Assembly: GCF_964028355.1 (NCBI RefSeq)
Contig: NZ_OZ034761.1
Span: 1,178,001 to 1,242,000 of the forward strand
Origin: Wolbachia endosymbiont (group B) of Gerris lacustris
GTDB taxonomy: Bacteria; Pseudomonadota; Alphaproteobacteria; Rickettsiales; Anaplasmataceae
DNA length: 64,000 nt
Direction of reading: 5' to 3'
How positions within the stretch are numbered: the stretch's first letter is position 1; every line of letters starts with the position of its first letter. A program made the translations under genes and the position numbers. Of this stretch, positions 47,433 through 57,670 are shown in pieces. The notes under the pieces were generated by a model. It saw only the letters and a program-made list of their open reading frames with translations, was not told the DNA's origin and made no database searches.

Positions 47433-48242
47433 TTAAGTCGATCTACTTAACACCAATCTTATAAAATAAGCAATGATTAAATACACAGCTGCAATAAGTA
47501 TAATTGCAGGTCCAGTTAATAAGTCAAAACTTGCAGATAATATCAAACCTGATACTCCAGAAATCACAGAAAAAACTGTTGCAACAATAATCATTTGCAT
47601 CGGAGTTTTTGAAATGAGTCTTGCTGATGCAGCAGGTATTAACAAAAATGCAGCAATGAGTAATATTCCTATTAATTGAGCAGAAATTGCAATAAAGATA
47701 GCAAGTATAATCAAAAATTCTAGCCTAACAAAATTAACATTTACTTTCTCAACTGTTGCCAAATCTTGATTAATCGAAATCATCAGCCAATAGCGCCATC
47801 TAAATATTAATATCAAAGTAACTATTACGGAGGTTAGAAAAATTGATATTATATCATTTCGGTCGATCATTAATATATCACCAAAAAGTGAGCTAATAAT
47901 ACTATTATTACCTGATGGAAGAAAAGACATAAGTATTAAACTCGATGATAAAACTACATTGGTAACTATGTTCAATATCGTATCAGCAGAGTATAATTTA
48001 TTAAAATTAAGAGAGAGTAGTATAGCAAACATAATTGCAATGAGCATTATACTTACCGATGGGCTGATATTAAAGATCAAAGCAAGTGCAATACCAAGCA
48101 ATGAAGAATGGGATAAACTATCACCCAAATACGATAACCTTTGCCATATCATAAATGACCCTAGAGCTCCGGTTACTAGGCTAATCATAATTACCGCAAT
48201 TAAACTTTTTATAAAAAAACTCTGTGTAAATATCTCTAACAT
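47433..48242 (-). CDS. znuB: zinc/manganese ABC transporter permease ZnuB
   Basis: This 269-residue inner-membrane protein with about eight hydrophobic segments belongs to the ABC-3 family of metal-ion permeases. Family marks are GSFMIWQRLSYLGDSLSHSS near residues 28-47 and LLIAAFLLIPAASARLIS near residues 193-210. It would carry zinc (or manganese) with a binding protein and ATPase encoded elsewhere. It overlaps the DUF498 gene by 7 bp on the same strand. Confidence 0.88.
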   Translation of the reverse strand: MLEIFTQSFFIKSLIAVIMISLVTGALGSFMIWQRLSYLGDSLSHSSLLGIALALIFNISPSVSIMLIAIMFAILLSLNFNKLYSADTILNIVTNVVLSSSLILMSFLPSGNNSIISSLFGDILMIDRNDIISIFLTSVIVTLILIFRWRYWLMISINQDLATVEKVNVNFVRLEFLIILAIFIAISAQLIGILLIAAFLLIPAASARLISKTPMQMIIVATVFSVISGVSGLILSASFDLLTGPAIILIAAVYLIIAYFIRLVLSRST

Positions 48243-48592
48243 GCTATCAGATAACTGACAACAAACCTATCTTCAGATATTAAAACATTATGGGTTCTGC
48301 ATGCTGCACTAGTCGTCATAAATTCAAAATTTAAACCTTTTTGTTCCATAAGATAGGACTTCACTGAAGAACTTGGTATATTGCGTGTTTTACCAGTACC
48401 TATTATCAAAATTTCTATTTCCTCTGTTAAAAAAGATTTAAAATGTTCCTTGATATTTATATCACTTTCTTTCAATTTAATCACCTTTTTAGGAAAAATT
48501 ATAATTGAGCCATGATATTCTTGATTATTTATCCAAAACCTTCCTTCCCTGTAACCATCTATAAGATTTTTCTTCTTGGAAATTAAGGGCAT
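48236..48592 (-). CDS. Mth938-like (DUF498) domain protein
   Basis: This 118-residue single-domain protein is of the Mth938/NDUFAF3 type. Family marks are WINNQEYHGSIIIFPKKV near residue 20, EILIIGTGKTRNIPSS near residue 59 and FMTTSAACRTHNVLISEDR near residue 91. The eukaryotic homologue NDUFAF3 assists complex I assembly, and bacterial members are uncharacterised. It lies 3 bp after ispE and overlaps znuB by 7 bp, so it is part of an operon. Confidence 0.85.
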   Translation of the reverse strand: MPLISKKKNLIDGYREGRFWINNQEYHGSIIIFPKKVIKLKESDINIKEHFKSFLTEEIEILIIGTGKTRNIPSSSVKSYLMEQKGLNFEFMTTSAACRTHNVLISEDRFVVSYLIAC

Positions 48593-48595
48593 AAA

Positions 48596-49462
48596 TCAAA
48601 CTATTAATTGCGTGTCGCACACCCACCATTCTGGACATTCCTTTTTGATATTTGCCGCTGCAGCTTTTGCACTTTCTTCACTATCGAACATTCCAAAGCA
48701 CGCTACACCGCTGCCTGACATGCGAGAAACCATAGAACCTTCTTGTGACTCTAGTGTTGATATTACATTCTGAATTTCAGGTACAAAACCTATTGCTGCT
48801 TCTTGAAGGTCATTTTTTGTCTCTTTAAGAAGCTCTAACAAATTCTCCTCAGTGTTATCACTCCACTTAATTGGATTAGAGAAATCCTCTTTATACTTGG
48901 AAAATACTTCTGATGTATTCAAAAACTTTTTTTTTGGTTTCACAAGTACCAGACTTATGGGTAAAGAGCATTGTTTAATGGGACATAATTCCTCACCAAC
49001 ACCTCTAACAAAAACTGGCTTACTATCTACACTTGCAGGCACATCAGCACCAACGCTTAAAGCTATATCATTTAAAATTTGCCTATCAATATCCCACAGC
49101 TCTCCTAGCGTGCGTATCACAGCTCCAGCATCTGAGGACCCACTACCAAATCCCGCAGCAATTGGTACATTTTTTATAACCTTCACAGTGACTTTAGTGT
49201 GTATAGGAGCATACCTCAGCAGTAGATTCAACGCTTTCGTTATAGTATTATATCGATAATTTATTTTAAACTCAGAATTTACAAATTCAACTGTAGAGTT
49301 ATCATATCTAAAGTTTTTTTCTCCTACTTTTATCTCTAAAAAATTAGAAAGTTTAGCAAAGACAACCAAACTTTCAATTAAATGATACCCTCCTTCTTCT
49401 CTATTTATAATATGTAAAAAAAGATTGATCTTTGCAGGAGCCTTTACACAAAAACTTTCCAT
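48596..49462 (-). CDS. ispE: 4-diphosphocytidyl-2-C-methyl-D-erythritol kinase
   Basis: This 288-residue GHMP kinase phosphorylates CDP-methylerythritol in the non-mevalonate isoprenoid pathway. The N-terminal APAKINLFLHI has the conserved Lys and Asn, GGYHLIESL follows, and the ATP-binding glycine-rich loop is VPIAAGFGSGSSDAGAVIR near residue 93. The C-terminal MSGSGVACFGMF is the third GHMP motif. It is the first gene of an operon with the DUF498 and znuB genes and is divergent from addA. Confidence 0.93.
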   Translation of the reverse strand: MESFCVKAPAKINLFLHIINREEGGYHLIESLVVFAKLSNFLEIKVGEKNFRYDNSTVEFVNSEFKINYRYNTITKALNLLLRYAPIHTKVTVKVIKNVPIAAGFGSGSSDAGAVIRTLGELWDIDRQILNDIALSVGADVPASVDSKPVFVRGVGEELCPIKQCSLPISLVLVKPKKKFLNTSEVFSKYKEDFSNPIKWSDNTEENLLELLKETKNDLQEAAIGFVPEIQNVISTLESQEGSMVSRMSGSGVACFGMFDSEESAKAAAANIKKECPEWWVCDTQLIV

Positions 49463-49536
49463 CTGTATATCTTCACTAACACTATCTTATTTACTATACT
49501 TAAAATGCCACTTCAGTCAAACTTTATATACTCCTA

Positions 49537-52500
49537 ATGAGATCAAATGCCATAAATCCTAACTTCTCTGTATGGGTAAGTGCATCCGCTGGTACAGGTA
49601 AAACAAAGATCTTAATAGACAGAGTATTAAGACTTCTGTTAGAAAATAAGAGAAATATTCTCTGCTTAACATTTACTAACGCTGCAGCAAATGAAATGGA
49701 GGATCGGATTTATAGTACGTTTAGTAAGTGGGCAATATGTCCAGAGGGTATATTATTTGCAGATTTAGAACAATTAGCCCAGTGCGTGACCAGAGAAAAT
49801 AAAGATTATTTAACAAGAGCAAGAAGGCTTTTTTCTGAACTGGAAAATCTTGGTCTTACTATTCAAACTATACACGCCTTTTGTTACAAATTAATCTCCA
49901 GCTTTCCTACAGAAGCTGATATCGCTCCAAATTGTACGTTAAGCGAATGTAAAGAATTGCATTCCATCGTATTTGAAAAAACGCTTCATAACGAAACTGT
50001 GCAGGACGATATCAATATCATTGCAGCTGAAATTGATGAAAACAAGCTGCGTGATTTGCTCTATACCTTATGTATAAAAAGATCAGCTCTAGAAAATAAT
50101 TTAGGATATATAAAAGATAAACTAAGCGCCCCAGATAAGATTCACGATTTACAGAGTGAAACGATTGAGCAGATAAAAAGATTAGCTAAAATATTAAGTA
50201 AGGGAAGCAAAAGAGATCAAAGTTACAGTGCGATACTTTATGATTGGTGTAATAGCACAAAATCGTCCGTACCAAATGTTGTCATCCCAGTGCTTGACAC
50301 CGGAATAAAGTTGAATAACAACAAGATAGAGAACTTAGCTAAAGTATTTCTCAAATCAGAATCGTACGAAAAAAAGAGCATATCATCCATTATAACAAAG
50401 GGTACTTTGGAAAAATTTGAAGACGTAGAGCAAATGATAGAAAGCATTCAAAATGCAGTATTTACTTATATGAGAAACATGAACTCTTATCAAATATTCA
50501 AAAGAACCAGCAGCTTACTTAGTATACTTAAAGTATATGTTGATCTATATAATAATGAAAAATCAAAGAATGCACTGCTTGATTATGATGATATCATCAA
50601 TTTAGCAACAAATCTCCTTAGCAATCCAGGCAATAAAGATTGGATATTGTTTAATCTAGACCAAAAAATAGACCACATTCTTGTTGATGAGGCGCAAGAC
50701 AATAGTATCAGTCAATGGAAAATTATAACAAACCTCTGCAATGAATTTTTCACCGGTGGTGACGAAAAGAGAACTTTATTCGTTGTTGGCGATGTAAAAC
50801 AATCCATTTACAGATTTCAAGGAGCAAATCCCCATCTATTTAATTACATGCAGCAGTATTTTCACACAAAAACTGGTGGTAGAGATTGGATATCATGTCA
50901 ACTTGAAAAGTCATTTCGCTCAACTCCAGAAATTTTGATTCTTGTAGACAAAATATTCAACAATTTTCGTGAAGAAATATCTTTTGATGATAACGAGATA
51001 AAACATATTCCACATAGAGAAAATGATCAAGGATACATTGAAATTTGGCCGTTATTGCCAAGTTATAAAGAGGAAGAGCAGCAAGCCTTACAAATTCATT
51101 TAACACAGAGGAAAGATTATGTAGTAACGGATCGATTACTTGCTCAGGCAATAGCCCATAGAGTTTACAATTGGTTAAACGAAGGTCGGATTTTAGTCGC
51201 TAAAGATCGCCACATAGAACCAAGGGACATTATGATTCTGGTACGGCAGCGAAATGCGCTAGTTGACTACATAATTAGCGAACTAAAAAAAGTAAATGTA
51301 CCAGTTATAGGCCGAGACTATTTTAGAATTATGGATTACATAGCTGTGCAGGACTTAATAGCTTTGGCTGAATTTTTGCTCCTCCAGGCAAATGATCTGG
51401 CTTTTGCAAATGTTTTAAAATCACCGCTATTTAACTTCACTGAGGACGATTTATTTAATATTGCATATGATCGTAAAGAACAGTCATTATGGGAAAAAAT
51501 CCGAGATTATCATGAGGTTATCTATAATGAATTAAACTATCTGATTAATTTATCTCAAACAGAATCCCCTATTACATTATTCACACATATATTGCGCAAA
51601 GGTAAGAAAAAATTTGCTGCAAGGCTAGGTCTTGAGTGCTTCGAGGTCCTAGACGAATTTATGAACCTCGTATTGCAATTTGAGCACCCATCTCTTCAAG
51701 CATTCGTTCAGTGGATAAAAGAAAATAATCATGAGATTAAAAACGATATGCAATCAGAACGCAATGCTGTACGAATAATGACAATTCATAAGTCAAAAGG
51801 TCTACAAGCTCCAATAGTGTTTTTAGTTGACACAAATACAGTGCCAAGAAACAGCGAAAGTATTGTATTTGATGGAACGGAAGCACCATTTTGGTGTGGC
51901 AAAAATAATAATGCTTATTGTAATCAAGTAAAAAGAGAGAAAAAATTAGAGGATTATAACGAATATTTGCGTTTGCTATACGTGGCACTCACGCGTGCTG
52001 AAGATGAGTTATATATTTTAGGCAAAGAGCCAGTGCAAAAGGGCTCTTGGTATGATCTAGTTATTCAATATGGAGGATTATATGAGAAGAAAAAACTATA
52101 CTTACAGCCGATATTTAAAGAAAAAGTTGAAGTGCTATGCATGAATGCAAACTACCCTTCTATTTATAAAAAACGTGATTATTTTAATGTTCCGGTAATT
52201 TCACCTCTGCCAAACCTATCAATGTCATTGCAGCACGTGACGCTGGAACCTGGAGAAAAAAAGACAGTGTCAAGCACTGGGATGACAGATGAGAGTGCTG
52301 GAATGACAAAAAGGAGCATTGGGACGACAGACAGCTATGCAAGAGGCTTAATAATTCACAGTATATTGCAATATATGCCCAAGATAGAGAAAGACAGGAG
52401 AAAAAATTGGGTTAGTAAATATCTTGATAGCATAAACACTAGTGAAGATAAGGATGAAATTTACAGCAAAATATTAGCCTTTAACGAGAAATATGATTAC

Positions 52501-52773
52501 CTGTTCGACTTGGAGGGCAAATCAGAAATTCCACTTAGTGGAACAATTGACGGAAAACCAGTATTAGTGCGGCTAGACAGACTGTGCATAACAGAAGACA
52601 AAGCAATCATAATTGACTATAAATCATACCATAACGTTTCTATTTCCTCATCAAATGAAATAAAAAAGCAAATGTTGATCTATAAAACCTTAGTGCAAGA
52701 AGTCTACCCAGATAAGCAGGTAGAGTGCGTGGTTATTTGGATGGAAGATTTAACCTTACAATCTTTGATCTAA
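49537..52773 (+). CDS. addA: double-strand break repair helicase AddA with repeat insertions
   Basis: This 1,078-residue alphaproteobacterial-type AddA, a UvrD-like helicase with a nuclease domain, processes DNA ends for RecA-dependent repair. Walker A SASAGTGKTKILIDR is at residue 12, the DEXX box VDEAQDNSISQW near residue 385 and VVGDVKQSIYRFQGANP near residue 428. A C-terminal PD-(D/E)XK nuclease signature LVRLDRLC, then IIIDYKSY, lies near residues 1010-1032. Two segments are coded by palindromic repeats: VIPVLDTGIKL near residue 248, and TVSSTGMTDESAGMTKRS near residues 910-930. Both are in frame, in presumably exposed loops. A helicase partner AddB is not in this window. Confidence 0.93.
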   Translation: MRSNAINPNFSVWVSASAGTGKTKILIDRVLRLLLENKRNILCLTFTNAAANEMEDRIYSTFSKWAICPEGILFADLEQLAQCVTRENKDYLTRARRLFSELENLGLTIQTIHAFCYKLISSFPTEADIAPNCTLSECKELHSIVFEKTLHNETVQDDINIIAAEIDENKLRDLLYTLCIKRSALENNLGYIKDKLSAPDKIHDLQSETIEQIKRLAKILSKGSKRDQSYSAILYDWCNSTKSSVPNVVIPVLDTGIKLNNNKIENLAKVFLKSESYEKKSISSIITKGTLEKFEDVEQMIESIQNAVFTYMRNMNSYQIFKRTSSLLSILKVYVDLYNNEKSKNALLDYDDIINLATNLLSNPGNKDWILFNLDQKIDHILVDEAQDNSISQWKIITNLCNEFFTGGDEKRTLFVVGDVKQSIYRFQGANPHLFNYMQQYFHTKTGGRDWISCQLEKSFRSTPEILILVDKIFNNFREEISFDDNEIKHIPHRENDQGYIEIWPLLPSYKEEEQQALQIHLTQRKDYVVTDRLLAQAIAHRVYNWLNEGRILVAKDRHIEPRDIMILVRQRNALVDYIISELKKVNVPVIGRDYFRIMDYIAVQDLIALAEFLLLQANDLAFANVLKSPLFNFTEDDLFNIAYDRKEQSLWEKIRDYHEVIYNELNYLINLSQTESPITLFTHILRKGKKKFAARLGLECFEVLDEFMNLVLQFEHPSLQAFVQWIKENNHEIKNDMQSERNAVRIMTIHKSKGLQAPIVFLVDTNTVPRNSESIVFDGTEAPFWCGKNNNAYCNQVKREKKLEDYNEYLRLLYVALTRAEDELYILGKEPVQKGSWYDLVIQYGGLYEKKKLYLQPIFKEKVEVLCMNANYPSIYKKRDYFNVPVISPLPNLSMSLQHVTLEPGEKKTVSSTGMTDESAGMTKRSIGTTDSYARGLIIHSILQYMPKIEKDRRKNWVSKYLDSINTSEDKDEIYSKILAFNEKYDYLFDLEGKSEIPLSGTIDGKPVLVRLDRLCITEDKAIIIDYKSYHNVSISSSNEIKKQMLIYKTLVQEVYPDKQVECVVIWMEDLTLQSLI
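50278..50312. repeat. palindromic-element half unit inside addA
   Basis: GTCATCCCAGTGCTTGACAC at about 50281-50300 is the same as in gapA (26972) except at its far end. It is read in frame as VIPVLDTGIK. Confidence 0.65.
52236..52345. repeat. palindromic-element units inside addA
   Basis: Units such as GTGACGCTGGAA, GTGTCAAGCACTGGGATGAC and AGTGCTGGAATGAC, then GCATTGGGACGAC, occur in a row. They add about 25-30 residues in frame between a conserved HVTLEPG-like lead-in and the SYARGLIIHSIL motif. Confidence 0.65.
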
Positions 52774-52832
52774 ACTCAAATGTTCGTATAGTAGCTACTT
52801 GCATTTGTTGTAAACTCACTTTTACTCTATAG

Positions 52833-53234
52833 TTATCTTTTTACTACTTTATCTATTTTCTGAACTGATTTTCGTATTAGAAAACATCCAATAAGAAGAA
52901 TTATAAAAGGAATAAACCATAAAATGTAGGTACTAGATTTTACAGGTGGTACAATGATAATTGAATCTCCATAAGAATTTTTTAACTCTGAAACTATTTG
53001 CTCGTTAGTATATCCATCACTGATCTTCTTGCGAATTGTCTTACGCATACCATATGCAACTTGAGACTCAGATTCGGATAATAATTCACCAGAGCATACT
53101 GGACACTTTATTACTGCAAATAAGCTACTTGCTCGCTCTTCCATGCTTTCGTCTCTTAGTTTATCATCCAAAGTAAAAGCATTTATACTTAAATGGAATA
53201 TCAATGTAAAAAGTAAGCTAATTACTATTCTCAT
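52833..53234 (-). CDS. ccmH: cytochrome c-type biogenesis protein CcmH
   Basis: The protein is about 133 residues from ATG 53234 (an upstream in-frame start at 53279 adds 15 residues). It has an N-terminal signal/anchor (RIVISLLFTLIFHLSINAF), a periplasmic domain with the redox CxxC in IKCPVCSGELLSES and a C-terminal transmembrane helix (ILWFIPFIILLIGCFLI). It is the heme-lyase-associated thiol reductant for apocytochrome c in the periplasm. The start overlaps the upstream DUF2125 gene by 17 bp. Confidence 0.9.
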   Translation of the reverse strand: MRIVISLLFTLIFHLSINAFTLDDKLRDESMEERASSLFAVIKCPVCSGELLSESESQVAYGMRKTIRKKISDGYTNEQIVSELKNSYGDSIIIVPPVKSSTYILWFIPFIILLIGCFLIRKSVQKIDKVVKR

Positions 53235-54231
53235 TCTCGGTAAATTGAGTGATAAAATCAGTAGTGGATAATTTTCCAATAAAGCCTGAACCTACATTAT
53301 TGTCGTACTTTATTGAAAATTGAATGTCGTTATCAGTGATTTTTTCTGATAAGGAAGATATTGATTTTTCCAATTTATCTGCAGCCTTTGAATCATTAGT
53401 CATAAACGAAATTAATTCTTTATAATTTGATATGGCCACATTGATTTTATCTTCAAATGAAGATGTAACTAAATTGTAATTACTTACTCCACCATTCGCA
53501 GCAATAGAAAAGTTATTACTCTCAATCAAAAATTTTTCTATGTTGAAATTAATCTTAGAAACTGAAATATGGTTTACAAATTCATAATCTAATTTAGCGT
53601 CAACACTAAGGTAATTTTCAGGATGTGCAGTATGTTTATAACGATAAGTATAAAAATCAAATTCTAGTTTAGTATTTTCGTTTAGTTCTTTATCGAGGTG
53701 AAATTGAATATAATTACTTTTATCACTCACTTCAGTTATAACACTTTGCTGATTTTCTAAAACATCACATTTTAATCCATAATCTTCGTAACGAAATGTA
53801 TCTATATAGTCTATTACAGTGCTATTTCTGTTAAATTTTAATGAAGATGGTAAATCATTTAGCTTAACAACAAAGTGGCTACTCACGTGTGTGTGACACT
53901 TTATATTCTTTTTCTCATCACTACGGACAGCAATGCTAATTTTATTGCTTGGTATGTAAATATATACTGATTTATCAAATAATCTGTTTTTTATCACTAA
54001 AGCTTCAGATGAAGCAGTTAATTGCTCATTAGAGAATTTTGGATCCGTTACACGAAGAATTAGGTTAAAAGGAAATCCGCTAAAATCATGTGAAATATCA
54101 ACTTTTTCGTCATTAACGTAATCAGTTAAAAGATTTTTTACCTTACATGCAGAAAAATACCAAAAACCACTATACGCTAGAGGAATAAACAAAGGTAAGG
54201 AGATGAGAATATAGATAAAAATTTTACGCAT
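53218..54231 (-). CDS. DUF2125-like exported protein
   Basis: This 337-residue protein has an N-terminal hydrophobic segment (IFIYILISLPLFIPLAYSGF), probably a membrane anchor or uncleaved signal, followed by a beta-rich periplasmic region with DFSGFPFNLILRVTDPKF near residue 49. That pattern fits DUF2125, an alphaproteobacterial family of unknown function. It lies 7 bp after the ferredoxin gene and overlaps ccmH, so all three are likely one transcript. The family call is moderately sure. Confidence 0.7.
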   Translation of the reverse strand: MRKIFIYILISLPLFIPLAYSGFWYFSACKVKNLLTDYVNDEKVDISHDFSGFPFNLILRVTDPKFSNEQLTASSEALVIKNRLFDKSVYIYIPSNKISIAVRSDEKKNIKCHTHVSSHFVVKLNDLPSSLKFNRNSTVIDYIDTFRYEDYGLKCDVLENQQSVITEVSDKSNYIQFHLDKELNENTKLEFDFYTYRYKHTAHPENYLSVDAKLDYEFVNHISVSKINFNIEKFLIESNNFSIAANGGVSNYNLVTSSFEDKINVAISNYKELISFMTNDSKAADKLEKSISSLSEKITDNDIQFSIKYDNNVGSGFIGKLSTTDFITQFTENENSN

Positions 54232-54238
54232 TATCCTC

Positions 54239-54586
54239 TTATTTATCTAATGATATATTTCTTGTACCTCTGGGCACGGTTACGCACAAACCGTCAATAT
54301 CTTTTGTGATTTTTATTTGGCATCCAAGCCTCGATGTCTCTGTTAAACCGAAAGCTAGGTCCAGCATATCATTTTCCTCATCAGATATAGGGTTATGTGT
54401 TTCTACAACATCATAAAATTTTGAATCAACAATCACATGGCATGTAGAACAAGCAAGAGAGCCTTCACATGCACCTTCAAGCAGATCTGGATCACTTCTG
54501 TGAGCTAAATTAAGCAGAGTTTCTCCCTCTGCAGCTTCATAGCTTTTCTTACTTCCATCAGGTAAAATAAAAGTAACGGATGGCAT
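54239..54586 (-). CDS. fdx: 2Fe-2S ferredoxin, ISC/adrenodoxin type
   Basis: This 115-residue ferredoxin carries the four cluster-binding cysteines in the adrenodoxin-type arrangement: CEGSLACSTC (three Cys) near residue 39 and RLGCQI near residue 86. The intervening DEENDMLDLAFGLTETSRLG helix is typical of ISC-type ferredoxins, which supply electrons for iron-sulfur cluster assembly. It is upstream of the DUF2125 and ccmH genes on the same strand. The 54587-54747 gap to IS5 copy E holds no recognised feature. Confidence 0.92.
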   Translation of the reverse strand: MPSVTFILPDGSKKSYEAAEGETLLNLAHRSDPDLLEGACEGSLACSTCHVIVDSKFYDVVETHNPISDEENDMLDLAFGLTETSRLGCQIKITKDIDGLCVTVPRGTRNISLDK

Positions 54587-54750
54587 ACTATTAAAATCTC
54601 TACTAACTTCTCTATATTCTACAAATAATAACTATTATTTGCAAACTCTTTGCAATTCCATAGCCTATCTCTTGTAATCTGTATTCCTATTAGGAAAGTA
54701 AGACAGATACCACCAGCATCTCACATAATTGCAAGCATGGAATTTTCTTA

Positions 54751-55613
54751 GAACCTGTACATGATCTCAAGAAAGGAATAAACTAAGAGATAATGTATAT
54801 AAGTTAGGATATATGAGGAGTGTATACCCAAGTGATATAAGTCGGGAAAGATTTGAGATTATATTACCAGATCTAGAATCCTGTAGAAAAAAAACAAAAC
54901 CAAGAAAACTGGATTTATATGAGTTATTTTGCGGTGTACTTTATGTGCTAAAAAGTGGCTGTCAGTGGCGAATGCTACCAAAAGAGTTTCCAAAATGGCG
55001 CAATTGTTACGATTACTTCAAGAGATGGAGTAAAAAACCGAATGAAGATAGAGAAAGTGTTCTAGAAATTGTCTTAAAAAAAATTAGTTGGAGAGGTTCG
55101 TTTCAACAGTGGTCGGAATACAAAAACAAGCTTCTGCATCATTGATGCTCAAAGTGTAAAAAACACCGATATTGCTGAAGAAAAAGGTTATGATGCCGGC
55201 AAGAAAATTTCAGGAATAAAGCGTCATATTGCAGTAGATACGCAAGGTTTGCCACATGCAATTTATATTACTACAGCTAATATCGGAGATCGTACTGCTG
55301 CTGTAGAGATGATTTGTAACGCAAGAAAAAATCTTTCCGAAGTTCAAAATATACTAGTTGATGCAGGTTATACAGGAGAAAATTTTGCAACTCAAATAAA
55401 AACGACTATTGGTGCAACCGTTGAAGTAATAAAACGAAGTGAATTACATACCTTTGTTGTATTGCCAAAAAGGTGGGTTGTAGAGCGTTCTTTTGCTTGG
55501 CTGGAAAAGTGTAGACGGTTATGGAAAAATTGCGAGCGTAAACTCAATACTAGACTACAAATGGTCGTTCTAGCTTTTACTGCCTTGCTCCTCAAAAGAT
55601 TATGAACAGGCTC
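54751..55613 (+). mobile_element. IS5-family insertion sequence, copy E
   Basis: An 863-bp element in plus orientation with matching TTA flanks (54748-54750, 55614-55616), between fdx and the truncated ankyrin gene. Confidence 0.95.
54813..55605 (+). CDS. IS5-family transposase, orfA + orfB (copy E)
   Basis: orfA 54813-55145 and orfB ending at 55605, identical in layout to copy A. Confidence 0.85.
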
Positions 55614-55689
55614 TTAGCTTGAGATTTTAGTAAATATATTATTAAATTAGCATTATTGAACTTGATCTGCCATTTCTTCTGATCTTAAG

Positions 55690-56515
55690 TTATAATTTTA
55701 CCGCTAGCGTTTGATCAACTACAACTTCAGAATTGCTATCTTTAAGTAAATTTGCGGGACTACTATAATGATATGTGATTGCAGCAACAACAAGACAACA
55801 AACTCCAACTCCTATCCCTACCGCTAACATTCCTGAGTAGGCTGCAATAGCTACTCCTAAAGCAACTCCTACTACTGCTAACGTAGAAGCAACTATTATA
55901 GAAGTATTACGACACTTAATACGAAGCTCATTTAGTTTATCTAATGCAGGAGTACCATCTTTATATTTTAGCTCTCTTATATTTTCACATTTGTTAAGCA
56001 ACTTCCAAGCATAACTTAACCTTGATGTTTGACCATAAAACCCCTCCTCAACATATTCAATCAAAAGATCAAACTGAGCTTCACCTTTGTCATTCTTAAC
56101 ATCAAATCTTGCACCTGAACTCACAAGTGATTCAACTTTGCAAAGCATTGACTTATCGGAGTGCAAGTTTCTTAAAGCATGATGTAGAGCTGTATCCCCA
56201 CCTTCATCTTGATAGTCAATTTTATTTTTATGTAAAAAGCAACCAAAAATCTTTTCATTGCAATCGCTTGTAACGATATTTTGTAAAGTAATACTTGAAA
56301 TTTTTATGTTATTTTCGACTAGGAGATCTAGAGCTTCTTTATGATTACATTCAACAATAGTATCTACTAGTCTATTTAACGCAGGAGTACCATTTAAACC
56401 TTCCGGTATAACTTTATCTCTACCAAGTAACCTCACAACTAAATCTAACCTTTGCAATGGATTATACAAAGAATCAAGGAGAGAATTAAAAATTCCATTA
56501 TCATCATTCCTCTTA
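55690..56515 (-). pseudogene. ankyrin-repeat membrane protein, N-terminus cut off by IS5
   Basis: About 274 native residues are open from the IS junction (56515) to the stop at 55690. Its apparent start (56535) comes from IS5 sequence. Ankyrin-like units lie near residues 40-75 (ALDLLVENNIKISSITLQN) and 100-145 (GGDTALHHALRNLHSDKSM, then VKNDKGEAQFDLLIEYV). Near residues 205-255 two hydrophobic helices (TSIIVASTLAVVGVALGVAI and MLAVGIGVGVCCLVVAAITY) probably insert in a membrane. The N-terminal end may be the separate 45-codon fragment at 57671-57807 on the same strand beyond the IS cluster; this is inference. Confidence 0.7.
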
Positions 56516-56567
56516 GAACCTGTACATGATCTCAAGAAAGGAATAAACTAAGAGATAATGTATATAA
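56516..56567 (+). mobile_element. IS5 stump (left 52 bp), cut by IS630 copy 8
   Basis: The first 52 bp of the 863-bp IS5, preceded by TTA (56513-56515), run up to IS630 copy 8 with its TAA (56565-56567). The remaining 811 bp of IS5 are missing from the other side of the IS630. Confidence 0.9.
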
Positions 56568-57670
56568 TACCAATTCCCGCTATACAAGCAACGAATAGAC
56601 AATAATGGAAAAAAAGCCATACTGGAGTAAGTAAAATAGCGAGGTTTAGATGGCATTAAGATCAAAATTATTGGATGAAAAAGTGGTGGAATCAGCAAAA
56701 GAGATGCTGAAGAAAGTAAGAAATAATGCGTATGTTGCAAAAAAACTAAATGCTGTAATTGCAGCAAAAAAGCACAGTATAACAGCTGTAGCAAAAATAT
56801 GTTGCATTTCGAGAAAGGCAATTACTACATGGATAAAGCACATAAAATTTGGAAGAGAAGAAAAATTATTTTCTCCACCTCAACGCCGTAGAAAAACTAT
56901 ATTGAACCAAAGTCAACTTGAACAAATTGAGGTGTGGATAGAGGAAAACCCCAATATTACTATTAGAGAAATGAGAATAAGAATCCAAGAAAGATTTGGT
57001 TTGAATATCAGCAAATCCACAATACATCGTAATATGCAAAGAATGAAATTCTCATATATCACACCAAGACCAGTTCATAGTGGACAGGATAAAAATAAGC
57101 AAGAGGAGTTTAAAAAAAAACCTCAATGAAACTATTGTCATGCATTCTGAAAAAGAGCTATTTTTCTTCGATGAATCACGGTTTGGTACATATTCAAAAG
57201 TTGGACATGGGTGGTTTAAAAAAGGCAGCAGGACACAGGTTAAGGTAAAATTAGGTAGGGAAAATTTTTATCTCTATAGTGCAGTTAATCCCAGAAATGG
57301 AGAGAATTTTAGCTTATTTGCACCAAACGTCAACACTGCTTGTATAAATATATTCCTTGAACAGATGTCGCAATATTTAGGAATACGAAAGGCTTTTCTC
57401 GTGATGGATTGCGCTAGTTGGCATAAGTCAAAAAGTTTAAAGATACCTAAAAATATCGAAATTATATACCTACCACCATACTCACCTGACCTCAATCCTG
57501 TTGAGAGGTTTTGGTTATATATAAAACAGAACATTTTGCGCAATAAAATCTACGATACAATTGTTCTGCTTGAGAGCGCTTTGTGTAAATTTATTACCTC
57601 TCTTTCCCCTTCCACGGTTAAACAACTCTGCAATGCTTCTTATTTGGTTCATTAATAATGAGAGTTGGTA
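56568..57670 (+). mobile_element. IS630-family insertion sequence, copy 8 (recombinant flanks)
   Basis: A 1,103-bp element in plus orientation, with left flank TAA (in the IS5 stump) and right flank TTA (57671-57673, in a gene fragment). The mismatch and the missing IS5 remainder indicate a deletion by recombination between two IS630 copies in the same orientation. Confidence 0.95.
56650..57655 (+). CDS. IS630 transposase, orfA + orfB (copy 8)
   Basis: orfA 56650-57129 and orfB 57080-57655. It shares the Tyr variant FGTYSKVG with copy 2; A9 and DDE residues are intact. Confidence 0.9.
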
